Positions 1 to 11,055 of a stretch of DNA of 64,000 nt are shown piece by piece. The first letter of the stretch is position 1, and each line of letters starts with the position of its first letter. Below the pieces are notes generated by a model that made no database searches, was not told the origin of the DNA, and worked only from the letters and a program-made list of their open reading frames with translations. This DNA comes from Gnetum montanum (lineage: Eukaryota; Streptophyta; Gnetopsida; Gnetales; Gnetaceae), in NCBI GenBank assembly GCA_015680685.1, contig MNCI01010839.1:1133933-1197932 (forward strand), read 5' to 3'. The position numbers and the translations under genes were made by a program.

Positions 1-430
1 GAAGCAAGGTATCAATTACATGATGATTCATTTACCCTTGCTAATATAAGATTGTGTTGTGTGTGCAGATGGTGAGAATTCAAGCAACGGCCTGGATCTG
101 GAGCAAACACTTGGAATGAAGCAGCGTTCAAGTAGCTATGCAAGGAGCAAGATCGATGGCACACTTACAGATGGACAATGAAAGATGCAATCTTGGCATT
201 GGCAACAGCAACACTTCTTTCTCTCTCTCTTTCTCAACTACCAACAAAGGCCTGATGTCATTGTAATAAGGTGTGCACCCTTGTTGTCATGAACACCAGT
301 TTTGTCAAGTCTTGTAATGATGATCTGTTCACATGTCATCACATTAGTTCCATTCCCCTCAATAATTTCATACCTTCCCGATATTATTGTAAGGAACTCA
401 AGGATGATTTTTCATTCAGCCATGGGGGTA
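1..430 (+). mobile_element. 3' internal end of Athila-like element A
   Basis: This is the untranslated 3' part of a Ty3/gypsy element that continues left of the window. It aligns by eye with 10611-11055 of element B: both have an AAGGTATCAA block, a pyrimidine-rich CTCTCTCT stretch, and an ending that runs into a polypurine tract directly before the LTR. At about 62-70 it has TGTGTGCAG followed by ATG (69), with 16 codons then TGA. This matches the acceptor-like start of the long frame in element D, so it may be a deletion remnant of that frame. No intact protein is coded here. Confidence 0.7.
422..430 (+). other. Polypurine tract of element A
   Basis: ATGGGGGTA lies immediately 5' of the LTR start TGATGAGATG at 431. 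The same G-run plus TA precedes the 3' LTR of B (11047-11055) and, on the other strand, of D (19617-19625). This is the expected place for plus-strand priming. Confidence 0.7.
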
Positions 431-1428
431 TGATGAGATGCGATTCGCATGAGCTGCGATATCACATCCCATGCAATATCGTGTATGCGATATCACGTCG
501 TCCCCTGCGATGTCGCGTACGTGATATCACAGTCCACTGCCAAATCTATAAATAAGAGCTGGCACTCCCCTTATTTCCCATCCTAGGCTAGAAGTAGAAA
601 AACTCTGGATGATTGATAACTCCAGAGATAGAATATTTTCCATGTACCCGCAGTAGGAGTCCCCAAGTGAACAGATCTTTATTCGAGCAACATTGTACCT
701 GAAAGCAAGTTGTGTACGGTAATAAAGATGAGCTTTGTGGATAAACCTTGCAGTGCATGGAATAGAATTTATTACTTGTTATTTATTACCTATTATTTCC
801 TACCTGTTATTTATTACCCTGCAATAGCGCAGCATCAGTACGACTTGATTACGAGCATTTACGAATGTGTATGGCTAATCAAGGAATCAGCTGCTCATCG
901 CGATTAGATTCTCTCACCCTCAACTTCTAGAATGCAGAATGAGTACAACTTGATTACGAGCATCTAAGGATATCTACAACTAGTCAAGGAACGGATGCTC
1001 ATTACGCTTAGGCTAGTTAAGTGCCTCAGTACAACCACTTTGAGCACGTGCGATACGCATGGTGATCCCAGTAACGATTAGCATTTGGTAGCCACGGTTG
1101 CATAGTTCAGGGTGTGTACGGTAAGTGGGAATGGATGCTGACGCTAGTTAATTTAGACTTAGTTCATTAGTTAGAGTTAGTTAGTTTTCTCAACCCTTCA
1201 CTCTTTAGCATAGAAGACATAAAACCAGAAAAGACTATAAAAATCATATACCTCAGACTTACTTAGCCATACACCATGACAACTACAAGTAAGTCTGGGA
1301 AGACAACGAATGATTAACCCCAAGTGTTCCATGGGGTGCATAGCCATTTAGTCTGCAGAGTTCAACTAAATCGTGCATGCTATGCTCATTTCATATGGTT
1401 GAGTGTAGGGGTACCTCGCCACTCATCA
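431..1428 (+). repeat. 3' LTR of element A
   Basis: This 998-bp LTR begins TGATGA and ends TCATCA, so it carries a short terminal inverted repeat. U3 has a GATATC-like array (about 440-535), then a TATA box. The transcribed part has a GCAGTAGGAGTC block, then GATCTTTATTCGAGC, an AATAAAG polyadenylation-type signal near 721, and the family's closing block with GGTTGAGTGTAGGGG. It is close in organization to the LTRs of B but longer and diverged, so it belongs to a related subfamily. Confidence 0.8.
547..554 (+). promoter_or_regulatory. LTR TATA box (A)
   Basis: TATAAATA sits just after the GATATC-like array and upstream of the R-like block. The same placement is seen in the LTRs of B, D and E. 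Confidence 0.65.
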
Positions 1429-1489
1429 CTCAGTAAATGTTTTCAAAGGCCTCTTGGTATTGAGCCATCCACTCATAGTGGAACCATTT
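1429..1489 (-). pseudogene. Slice of Tat-type element C (RNase H region)
   Basis: This 61-bp gap between the LTR of A and the 5' LTR of B reads on the minus strand as a short RNase H-linker-like peptide containing YEWMAQYQEAFENIY. That resembles the W-x(4)-CQ-x-AFE-x-I motif that follows RT in Tat/Ogre elements. Across element B the minus frame of the RT fragment (11894 onward) resumes here once one copy of the 5-bp target repeat is removed. I infer that A and B inserted next to each other in the same host element. Confidence 0.65.
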
Positions 1490-2325
1490 TGATGAACCAC
1501 GATATTGGAATTGTGATATCACATCCACGATATTGGGTCTGTGATATCAGAGCTTTCCACGTGATATCGAGCATCCGATATTGGGACCTACCTCATTGCC
1601 TATAAATAAGAGGTAAGTGCAATTGGTTTTGTCAATTAGTCTTAGTCCCTTATCCAAATTCTTGCCTTCTTTCCTTTCCAAAGATAGAATTATTTCTGAG
1701 TGCCCACAGTAGGAGTCATAAAGTGAACAGATCTTTATTCAACCATTGTGTACCTGAGCACACCTTATGTATGGTAATAAATATGAACTTTGTGATAAAC
1801 CTTGTAGCATTTAGAATAGATTAATTAATGTTAATTACTATTACTTAATGCTTTCCTTAGTTAATTAATGTTCTCTGTCTCACCCTACAACTCTCGTAAG
1901 TAAGCACACTTAGTATGACCACTTCGAGCATGCGTGTAACACTTGGTAACCCAGTAACAATTAGTGTTTGGTAATCCCAGTAGTGTTGCACTTGTTTAGA
2001 ATGTGTATGGCAAGTTAGAATGGATGCTGGTGTTAGGACTAGTTAAAGCATAGTTGAGTAGTTAAAGTACATTAGTTAATTAGTTACCTCTCTCCTCCCT
2101 TTGTAGCACTAGAACATAAAAATATAAAAGCCATAAAAATCATATACCTCAAGTTTACTTAACCATACATTCGTGCCATACAAGTAACCTTGAGAAGATA
2201 AAAATTGACGAACTCGTCCTTGTTCCACAAAGGTTCATAAGCACTTAGTCCTTGGAATTTGACTGGATCATGCGTGTATGCTTGTATTCGTATGGTTGAG
2301 TGTAGGGATACCTCGTCGCTCATCA
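1490..2325 (+). repeat. 5' LTR of element B
   Basis: It begins TGATGAACCA and ends GCTCATCA, followed directly by the primer site. U3 has the GATATC-like array (about 1500-1585) and a TATA box at 1601. The R/U5 part has CAGTAGGAGTC, GATCTTTATTC and GTGTACCTGAGCA. It matches the 3' LTR at 11056-11893 closely, with scattered mostly transition-type differences and small indels. Confidence 0.88.
1601..1608 (+). promoter_or_regulatory. LTR TATA box (B, 5' LTR)
   Basis: TATAAATA follows the GATATC-like array, with the same spacing logic as in the other copies. Confidence 0.65.
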
Positions 2326-2326
2326 T

Positions 2327-2344
2327 TGGCACCGTTGCCAAGGG
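2327..2344 (+). other. Primer binding site, tRNA-Asp type (B)
   Basis: TGGCACCGTTGCCAAGGG starts one base after the 5' LTR. It matches, with a few changes, the complement of the 3' end of plant tRNA-Asp (TGGCGCCGTTGCC...), the primer usual in Athila-type elements. Confidence 0.75.
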
Positions 2345-2464
2345 CTTTGTTGTTTGTGCGCTAATTAGAACTTAGGAAATCTTTCTTATCATTGGAATGA
2401 ACCCTTAGGTTTGGTTATCTTACAATTATTAAAAAGAAGAATATTGTACACTAAATACAAAATT

Positions 2465-4860
2465 ATGTCTCCGTCTTCTTATGAAAGTGTTTCACTGCCT
2501 AGGTCTAATACAGGGAACAATCGGAGGTGTAGTACACATGATAATCCACTAGTTCCTCAATAGTTTCATGTGGTATACATTCATCTTGATGAGTATATAC
2601 CAAAATTTACCTTTATCCTCCACCAGGATGAACAATTGTGTTGGCGTGATTTAGAAGGTAACATAGTATTACATCTCGATTGCTCAGTCCTAGGCATGCT
2701 TCTTCGTGATCTCACATGAATTGGTATGCAGCACTTACAAGCAGAGTATATTGTGCATGATCATGACTCGAGAGAGCATAAACCCATGGAGGCACAATGT
2801 CAAAGGGATCTACAACAAGAGAGATGTCATGAATCCATGAAGGGAAAGCTGTCTCAAAATGTCCCGTATGTCATAACTGAAAATGAGGGTGGTGAACCTG
2901 CCTCTGGAAGTCTCCCACACAATGTTGTTCCTCCCATTGACTTCGGTCAATGGGTTGTGTATTAGAATCTTCACTCAACTATCCATAACTCGGATTTTGG
3001 TTCTGATAGACACAAAGGCTCTAAAAAAGGAACATGAACACATGACAAAGATGGACATTTCGATCGTAATTGCGATCAAGGCCATGACCATTGAATAGAA
3101 GGAAGCAGACACTATCATGGTGATGATCCTTCTTCTTCTTCACCTTCATCATCTCCTTCACCCTCTCCTTCAACATCTAGACACAATCATAAGGAAAAAT
3201 ACCATGAGGATAATAGTAAGCAGAACAGAGATCATAGACAAAACAGCTGAGAAAGGGGACGAGGGCATTCTAGAGAATCACAACATGAAAGAAGGGAGAG
3301 TAGGGAACAACATAGGCATCATAGAAGCCATAGATAGTATGATCACAATGAACCCCTACTCACTACCTAAAGTATGCTAGACATAACTAAGGCTATTAGA
3401 GTTCCAACAAGGCACCAAAAAATAGTAGGATCAAGAGATTAGACATGAACAATATCCCATGATTTGAAGGAGGATACAACGCTGATCCTCAAAATCATTT
3501 ACAAGCATTTCATGATGCATGTGCCTTACAAAACATAGAAAACAAATGGCAAAAACTAAACTTGTTTCCATGGACACTAGTCAAAGAAGCGGAGAGCTGC
3601 TACTGGTCTTTAAAATAGAAATCCATTCATAGGTAGAGTACCATGTTAGAATTGTTCAATGATAAGTACCAAATGTACTCCCAAGTGTCCAACCTACGAA
3701 ATAAAATTCAAGGATGGAAACGAGGACATGAACCCTTGGATACTTCCATGGGCCACTATTATGCATTGTTACATCATTGCCCAAGCCATGGTTACTCGTA
3801 GATGGATCAACTGCACCATCTAGTAGATGGGCTTAGGCCTGAAACGCGAAGAACCCTTGGGACTTATGCCCAAGGAAGACTATCTGAGCTTAGGGCCCAT
3901 CAAGTACAAAGATTATTGGAGCAAGTTGCTAAAGAGGAAGGTGAGCTAAGGAAAAGAGAGAGTGTGGAGGAATATAACAGAGATCCTTCCCTCCAAAAGA
4001 AGGGAGTAAGATTTTGTGAGGATGAAGAAGAGTCACCATTTGAAGAGATGGTGAATAAGAAAATTTTGCCTATTTAAAATTTGGCATCGGAAGTATTGGC
4101 AAATGTAGACCAAATGTGAGACTCCCTAGATAATACATTTCAAACCTTTCTCAAAATAGTAGAGAAGTCTAGAGAGCAAGGTAGTGATCATGAAAAGAGA
4201 AAAAAGAGAGAAGTTGAATATGCACATAACAAAGATAAGGGAAATGTTGTCATCATTGAAGAGGTTGTGGATTCAAATATAGACAATGATAGTAGATGCG
4301 AGATATGCCAATATGACAATCCTAAGGGATGTTGCCCATAATCTCACATCTGCAAGAGTCTAGGATGTATGCACTCAACCCATGATTAAACAAAAGGAAA
4401 GCACCCCAAAGGTTACCTTATACTCAAGGTAACCCAAGATAATTCCACCAACCTTTAATGTATTATCCAAGTGGAACTCCACTACAACCAACTGAATAGT
4501 ATCAATAGTGGTAGCACCCACAATCATGGGGAATGCCACCACTATGGCAACAATATCCTTACCGTTCACCTGACCCGTATGGATTTTACGTGTAGTAGCC
4601 AATCTCTCCACGTGACTCTACTGGTCACATCGCTTCTCAACCTCACTACCAAGCCCATGAGTATTATAGGACTCCTTCTCCTAGGGGTGATGTTCCACAA
4701 ACATATTATCCTTCTCATCTGGCTGCATCTCTTTCACCCATATCTCCATTACCACCTGCTCCAGCTATGCAAAGTGAGCTCCTTGCCCAACCGCAGCAAC
4801 GTAAGGCTACGAGGTTGTTAACTCTCAATCTACTATTGGTCCTAACAACTGCATGAAGAA
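2465..4860 (+). pseudogene. gag of element B (degenerate)
   Basis: This is the capsid/nucleocapsid region, broken by stops and frame changes. A start at 2465 gives an N-terminal part containing VVYIHLDEYIPKFTFIL, a block also present in E and F. The capsid core (about 3450-4080) includes HLQAFHDACALQNIE, a W-rich stretch, and LVDGLRPETRRTLGTYAQGRL. A CX2C...NPKGCC nucleocapsid-like motif is near 4300. A proline/tyrosine-rich tail (about 4400-4800) ends near SELLAQPQ, as in E. The product would package element RNA in cytoplasmic particles. Stops at TAG/TAA/TGA sites suggest decay from CAG/CAA/CGA codons. Confidence 0.75.
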
Positions 4861-4974
4861 AATACCTTTCTTTAGAACCAACAGTTTGACTAAGTCCTTG
4901 AAACTATAAGTGACTAATCCCTTAGATGCCTTATTACCAATCAAAACTTCAAAAATATCTTCAAACCAAACACC

Positions 4975-5520
4975 GCACCCAATGCATACAATCATGTTAA
5001 CTCATGTCGTCACCGATTGAATAAAAGATAGCCATCTTCCTAGGAAATTCTCTAATCCTGGGAGTCCTCTTATATATCTATAGATCGCTGGGAATGAGCG
5101 ATGCAAAGCTCTTTTGGATTTAGGTTTTGGGGTCAACTTAATTTCTCAACAAATGTACAAGGCCTATAACTTGCCTCTATTAAAAAAGACTAACATTTAT
5201 TTAGATTTGGCCAACTAGTCCATCACTGTCCCATTAGGACTAGTGGAGGACATTGTCACCACTATTTAGCAATGGTTGTATCCAACCGATTTCCTAGTGA
5301 TCCAGGATAACAACGGTAAGGGGACTTCCCAATCATAATAGGAAGAGCATGGCTAAGCACAATCGATGCATGCCTAGGAATCTATGATCTTTTTCTAGAA
5401 ATATCAAAGGAAAATATGTTTGGAAAGATCGAGAAGAAGAAAGTTCCATGCATCGCATATAGTGACAATGGGTGTAGTTGCGTGCAAAAGTCATGGTTTG
5501 TACAATGTTTAACATTGCCT
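4975..5520 (+). pseudogene. Protease domain of element B (degenerate)
   Basis: This is a retroviral-type aspartic protease region between gag and RT. The readable core is CKALLDLGFGVNLIS (about 5105-5150), where the catalytic motif would be D-S/T-G; here it reads D-L-G-F. A DIVTTI...YPTDFLVIQ stretch follows, equivalent to the same part of E. Frames shift several times and stops are frequent, so no active enzyme is expected. Confidence 0.65.
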
Positions 5521-6470
5521 ACATGGAATTAGTGTGCATAAGTGACTAATATACAAAGGTGCTTGTATGTAGTAGCCACAAGACAAGAAGGCACCCAGTG
5601 GCTGATAGTTAATCAAGAGAGTAGTTCAACTATATGCATGGAATCAACTAAGGGTCTAACTTGTGCTTACATTGATAGCATAGACACATTAGAGCAAGTC
5701 CATCACCAAATTCAAAGTCCTGACATTGGAAACATCAACTAGGGGAAGTTGGAAATCTCTAATAAGTTTAAGCAAGAGCCCCTTGAGCTAAAATCATTTC
5801 CCACCGGTATGGAATACACATTTCTCAAGAATGGAAAATTGGTAATTATTAATGCTAAGCTTGCTCCTCAACAAAAATATAGACTGTTAAAGGTAATAAA
5901 TAAATGGTCAAATGCCTTTGCTTGGTCATATCCCAAATTAACAGGAATATATCCTAGGATATGCCAACATAGAATTTACACCGACCCCTCCATAAANACA
6001 TGGAATTAGTGTGCATAAGTGACTAATATACAAAGGTGCTTGTATGCAGTAGCCACAAGACAAGAAGGCACCCAGTGGCTGATAGCTAATAAAGAGAGTA
6101 GTTCAACTATATGCATGGAATCAACTAAGGGTTTAACTTGTGCTTACATTGATAGCATAGACACATTAGAGCAAGTCCATCACCAAATTCCAAGTCTTGA
6201 CATTAGAAACATCAACTAGGGAAGTTGGAAATCTCTAATAACTTTAAGCAAGAGCCCCTTGAGCTAAAATCATTTCCCACCAGTATGGAATACACATTTC
6301 TCAAGAATGGAAAATCGGTAATTATTAATGCTAAGCTCGCTCCTCAACAAAAATATAGACTGTCAAAGGTAATAAATAAATGGTCAAATGCCTTTGCTTG
6401 GTCATATCCCAAATTAACAGGAATAGATCCTAGGATATGCCAACATAGAATTTACACCGACCCCTCCATG
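5521..6470 (+). repeat. Direct duplication around a single N (likely assembly join)
   Basis: 5521-5993 and 5998-6470 are near-identical copies of the same pol segment (a pre-RT linker containing ICMESTKGLTCAYID and the start of RT). They are separated by a short stub with one N at 5997. The copies differ at only a few scattered bases and one indel. The equivalent part of element E has a single copy. I read this as two overlapping contigs or haplotypes joined without merging. Confidence 0.8.
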
Positions 6471-7730
6471 AAGCCTCGAAGACAACCGTAGAGATGACTT
6501 AAACCAAATCTTAAGCAAGTGGTTAAGGAAGAAATCAAATAGCTTCTAAAAGCTGGGTTCATATACCCCATTACTAATAGTGAATGGGTTAGTCCCTTGG
6601 TTATTGTGCCTAAAAAGGGAGGTAAATAGAGAGTGTGCATAGATTTTAGGCTACTGAATATGGAAACATTCAAAGACCACTTTCTATTGTCATTCATCAA
6701 CCAAGTCTTAGACACCATTGTAGGGCATCGCTACTATAGTTTTTTGGATGGGTACAGTGTGTACAATCAAATACAAATAGCCCCAGAAGACCAAGCCAAG
6801 ACTACATTCACCAATCCTTAGGGAAAATTTGCATACAAAAAATGTCGTTTGGCTTGTGCAATGCCCCTGCAATATTTCAACGATTAGTTCTAAGAATATT
6901 CCAACAACAGATAGGAAATGGTGTGGAGGTCTTCATGGATGACTTCTCCACCTACAGAGTGAACTTTGATCAAGCCTTAGACCAGTTAGAGCAAGCACTA
7001 AAACAATGTGTAGAAACCAATTTAAGGCTCAACTCACAAAAAATCCATTTAATGGTTCAAGAAGGCATCGTATTAGGGCATAAGATTTCGCAAACAGGGA
7101 TAGAGGTAGACCCCAAAAAGATCAAAGTTATCCAAGGAATTACCCATCAACCTAAACCTGTAAAAAAAATTTGATCATTCCTTGCACACACTGGGTATTA
7201 TAGAATATTTATTGACAAGTTTTCAAAGGTTGCAAAACCATTGGTTGAAATAACGAAAAAGGACATACCTTTCGAATGGACCAAAGAATGCAAATTAGCT
7301 TTCCAAACTTTAAAATAGAAGCTCATAGAAACACCCATTCTACAAGCTCCTCACTAGTCCAGGCCATTCCACATAATGACTGATGCATCCAACTATGCCT
7401 TAGGAGTCATACTTACATAGTTATATGGCCAAAAATGTTCTTATTACATCCACTGTGCAAGTAGGAGTATTGCTAGTGCACAACTTAACTACACTACAGT
7501 ACAGAAAGAGTTAATGGCTGTAGTTTTTTCACTAGAAACATTTAGGCACTATGTATTGGGTTATAAGATATTTTTACATATAGATCATAGTGCAATATAG
7601 TTCCTAATGAATAAACCAATGGTGAGCCCTTGCATTATACAATGGCTTGTAATCTTACAGTAATTCGCTCTTACAATGATTGATTGAAAAGGCACTGAGA
7701 ACGTAGTTGCTGATCATTTATCTCGGTTGC
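6471..7730 (+). pseudogene. Reverse transcriptase and RNase H of element B
   Basis: The RT finger/palm motifs are readable: EWVSPLVIVPKKGG near 6590, VCIDFRLLNM near 6635, and SFLDGYSVYNQIQIAPEDQA near 6740. The catalytic box VFMDDFS (about 6930) contains the two metal-binding aspartates. The connection reads LVQEGIVLGH-like near 7050-7090. RNase H follows with MTDASNYALG (about 7375-7405), KELMAVVFSLE and HIDHSAI, then VADHLSRLQ. These enzymes copy the genomic RNA and remove the RNA strand. Several stops and a frame change near 7170 make this copy inactive. The N-terminal part of RT lies in the duplicated stretch just upstream. Confidence 0.85.
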
Positions 7731-9060
7731 AACGGGACAATAAAAAGGACAAGTATCTCATTTCTAATCATTTCCCTAATGAACTCCTCTTTGCATGTGT
7801 AGTAACTAATCAATTGACCATGGAGACAAATTGGTATAGTAGTATTCTCACATATCTCCTTACACAACAAATACCACAAGAGTTAGATGCTAAAAAGAAA
7901 CCACAGTTTCTTCACCGAGCCAAGTATTTTATGGAAACCAATAGGAAACTTTATAAAATATGTCTTGATGTCTTGGTTCAATGGTGTGTCCCAAATATAA
8001 ATCAACTACGAGTTCTCCAAAATGCTCATGAGGGTCCTTGTGGGGGTCATTATGCCGGGAGATGAACAGCCATTAAAATCCTGCTTGTAGAATATTATTG
8101 GCCTACATTATTTCAGGATGCCCATCATTTTGTCCAATCTTGTGAGAACTATCAATGTGATGGGGGAATGACTGCTAGAATGGAGGATCTACAACAATGG
8201 ATTCAACCTTTAGAACCCTTCAACATATGGGGAATTGATTTTATGGGGCCCATTACACCAATGTCCAATGGAAAATTCATTGTTGCCATTGATTACTTTA
8301 CAAAATGGGTAGAAGTAGCCACTGTTAAGGATTGTACATCATCTACAGCTGCATGATTTATTTAAAAACAAATTGCAAATAGGTTTGGTGTGCTTCATGC
8401 ACTTATTTCTAACAATGGCAAACATTTTACAGGTGCAACTTTTTAGAAGCTGATGTAGCGCTTAGGGGTTGAACACAAACTGACTACTCCATACCACCCT
8501 CAAGCGAATGGTCAAGCCAAAGTCACCAATAGGGAGATTACGAAAATATTGATAAGAACTATTAGCAAGTATAGGCAAGATTGGAGCACCAAACTAAACA
8601 ATGTTCTTTAGGCATACCGCTCCACATGGAAACTCCCTATAGGCTACTCTCCCTATAAGTTAGTGTATAGGAAACTTCCAATGTTTCCCATTCAAGCAAA
8701 ACTCCATACACTATCTACGGTGTGTGATCTCAACCTTGACCTTGTTCTAGCACAAAAAGAATAGTTAATGACCCTTAACTTGCTAGATAAGAACCGATTA
8801 GCTACCTTGTCATCTAACGAATTGCACAAGGCCTTCAATAAACAATGTCATGACCTAAGGATTAGAAAACTTAAATATCAACCAAGAGATAAGGTTCTCT
8901 ACTAGAATCCCACACATGTGCCACAATGAACCAAATTTCAAACATTGTGGGAAGGACCTTATGTCATTCATGCAACGTTTCCTTCAGGGGCCATGATGAT
9001 TTACAAACCTAAGAACCCAAACAAGAAACTATTGGTCAACATCTAACAAACCAAACCTTT
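7731..9060 (+). pseudogene. Integrase of element B (degenerate)
   Basis: The zinc-binding N-terminal part reads NAHEGPCGGHYAGR (about 8020-8060) and then SCENYQC (about 8140). The catalytic core has GIDFMGPITPMSNGK (first Asp). The second catalytic Asp site reads LISNNGKHF (about 8403-8430) with Asn in place of Asp. The final site reads PQANGQAKVTN with Lys in place of Glu. The C-terminal part includes AYRSTWKLPIGYSPYKLVY and LWEGPYVI. Stops occur throughout. The enzyme would insert element cDNA into the chromosome; this copy has lost two of its three catalytic acids. Confidence 0.85.
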
Positions 9061-11045
9061 CCATGAGCCTAGGATAGCCAATACCAATGCTACCTCTATT
9101 GGTGGACAACCTTGCTCCCTATTTTAGATTGCCTCCTACCACCTCAGTCATGGGGGAGATGGTCATCAATGCTAACCATTCAAAGCCCTTAGTTCCTTTT
9201 GTATTTTTGTTTTACACATTTTTGTTTTGCATATTTTTCAAATTTACTTATTTTTGTTTTACACCATCATTCACAATTTTACTATTTCTTTGTTTGATTT
9301 ACTTTTATTCATCTTACAATAAGTGCTCATGATGGTGGATTATATTATAATGATGTTGGTTGCTAATGTTTTTTTTTTTACCTTTGATTTTCAATGTTGA
9401 TACTAAGATATGGTTTTTTTTTATAAAATAGGTACTGAGTCCACACCATCCATTCATCCATTCAACTCTATGATCTCCCTTGGCTTGGAACTGTATTGTC
9501 CTTTTTCCTAAATAAACTTGTTAATGAATTGGTGGCTTTGTATTCCTCAAACCAAGGAAGGACTCAATGGTTGAAAAGGGTGTGACTTCATGGGAATTCG
9601 ACACACTTGTGCTAGCTATTCTCTTAGGTACTTGGATGCTTTTCATGGGTTTTCTACCATCCGACCGATGACCAAACATCAAGAAGTCGAATGAATTAAA
9701 TAAGTCTTTGCATGGTGTGGTTCTCATATAAAAAAAACACTAGTGGGAATTCAAAGCATACCCCTTAGACATAAAAACGAAATATGGGGCTACAAGCATT
9801 GGTTATGGCACTAGAAAGACATGTTACCCATGCCTGCAGGTTCCCTCTAGCTAAGGCCCTTTCTTGCTTCCTACTTCTCCATCTCGCTCTCCTTGGAATG
9901 GTGGTGACTCTATCGGGAAGCATTCTTCTTCCTTAAGGAGGATGGATTGGTGAAGTTATTGATGCAAGGTCATTGGATGTAGTTGGTTTGAGTCCGAATT
10001 TGGAATGAGTACTACTCAGTCACCTTGACCATAAAATACACAAGGGACTATACACAACCTTACTCTTGGGATTCCATTCTATCTTCTCCTCTACATCTTT
10101 CTTTCCATTTTCTACCTCATTTTTGATTTTATGATTAGTCTATATTTTGGTTGATGCATTATTTTTCCTTGGTAAATTCTTGTAGGTAAGCTTTTAACCC
10201 TTGTTTCATGTTTCATTCCTAGAGCCTACGGACTCTTTGGTTTGTGGGTTTGTCAGGGCATAAAAGGCATGAGCCTAATTTGGGGAGGATCCACTAACAT
10301 TCCTTTATGGTGCAATTGTTAAGTTCTTTCCCTTTAACATTATTTGCAGTCAGAAATTTCTCATTTTTTCCCCATCCATAAAATCCATTTTATTGGTGTC
10401 ACCGTTGTTTTTTTTCCCATCTTTCTTGTTCCTTCTATTTTTGCCATCTTATTGCTACCGAAGGTTAACTCTTAGTCATGGGGGTCCTGTCACAAAGTTT
10501 TCCATTTTACTACTTGTTTCACCCCTACACCTTATGTAGTCCCAAATAATAAACCTCTAACCTAGTATCTGCCATACCCACAACCCAGCCAATGTACTTC
10601 ATATCGAGGCAAGGTATCAACTGCATGATGGCTTATCTATCCTTGCTAATTCGTGACTGTGTTGTATGTGTAGATGGTGATCATATGAATAATGGACTGG
10701 GCTAGGAGGGAGCACTCATGATGGATTAGAGCTGGAGCATTTACAAAAGGAACAAGTTTGGTCACGTGGCTATGGATAAACAATAGAAGGTGCAATCCTG
10801 GCATCGGCAGCAATATGCCTCATTTTCTTTTCTCTCTCTTCAAGTTGTGAAATAAGGGCCTAGATGTCATTTATGTACGGTGTTCACCACAATGGGCATG
10901 AACACAAATGTTGTAATATGCTTTTAGATCCATTCATCAGGCACTTTGAGTCTATCATCCTATTTCACTGTTAGTGTCATTCAGTCAATAATCCCATACC
11001 TTCCCAATATTTTGTAAGGAACTTGAGGACAAGTATTCATTCAAT
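9061..11045 (+). other. 3' noncoding region of element B
   Basis: About 2 kb between integrase and the polypurine tract holds no convincing gene. Blocks here recur in reverse complement inside element D: GGGGAGGATCCAC (about 10283), CTTAGTCATGGGGG (about 10472) and an AGAAAGACATG...CCCATGCC block (about 9812). At about 10668-10675 TGTGTAG precedes ATGGTGATC, matching the acceptor-like start of the long frame of D, but here the frame ends after four codons. I infer that B lost that frame. Confidence 0.6.
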
Positions 11046-11046
11046 C

Positions 11047-11055
11047 GTGGGGGTA
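11047..11055 (+). other. Polypurine tract of element B
   Basis: GTGGGGGTA lies directly before the 3' LTR start TGATGAACTG at 11056. Confidence 0.75.

Noticed and set aside
271-907. Open frames of 94 and 65 codons in the left LTR
   Set aside because: They lie in LTR promoter and R/U5 sequence shared with other copies and show no protein motif.
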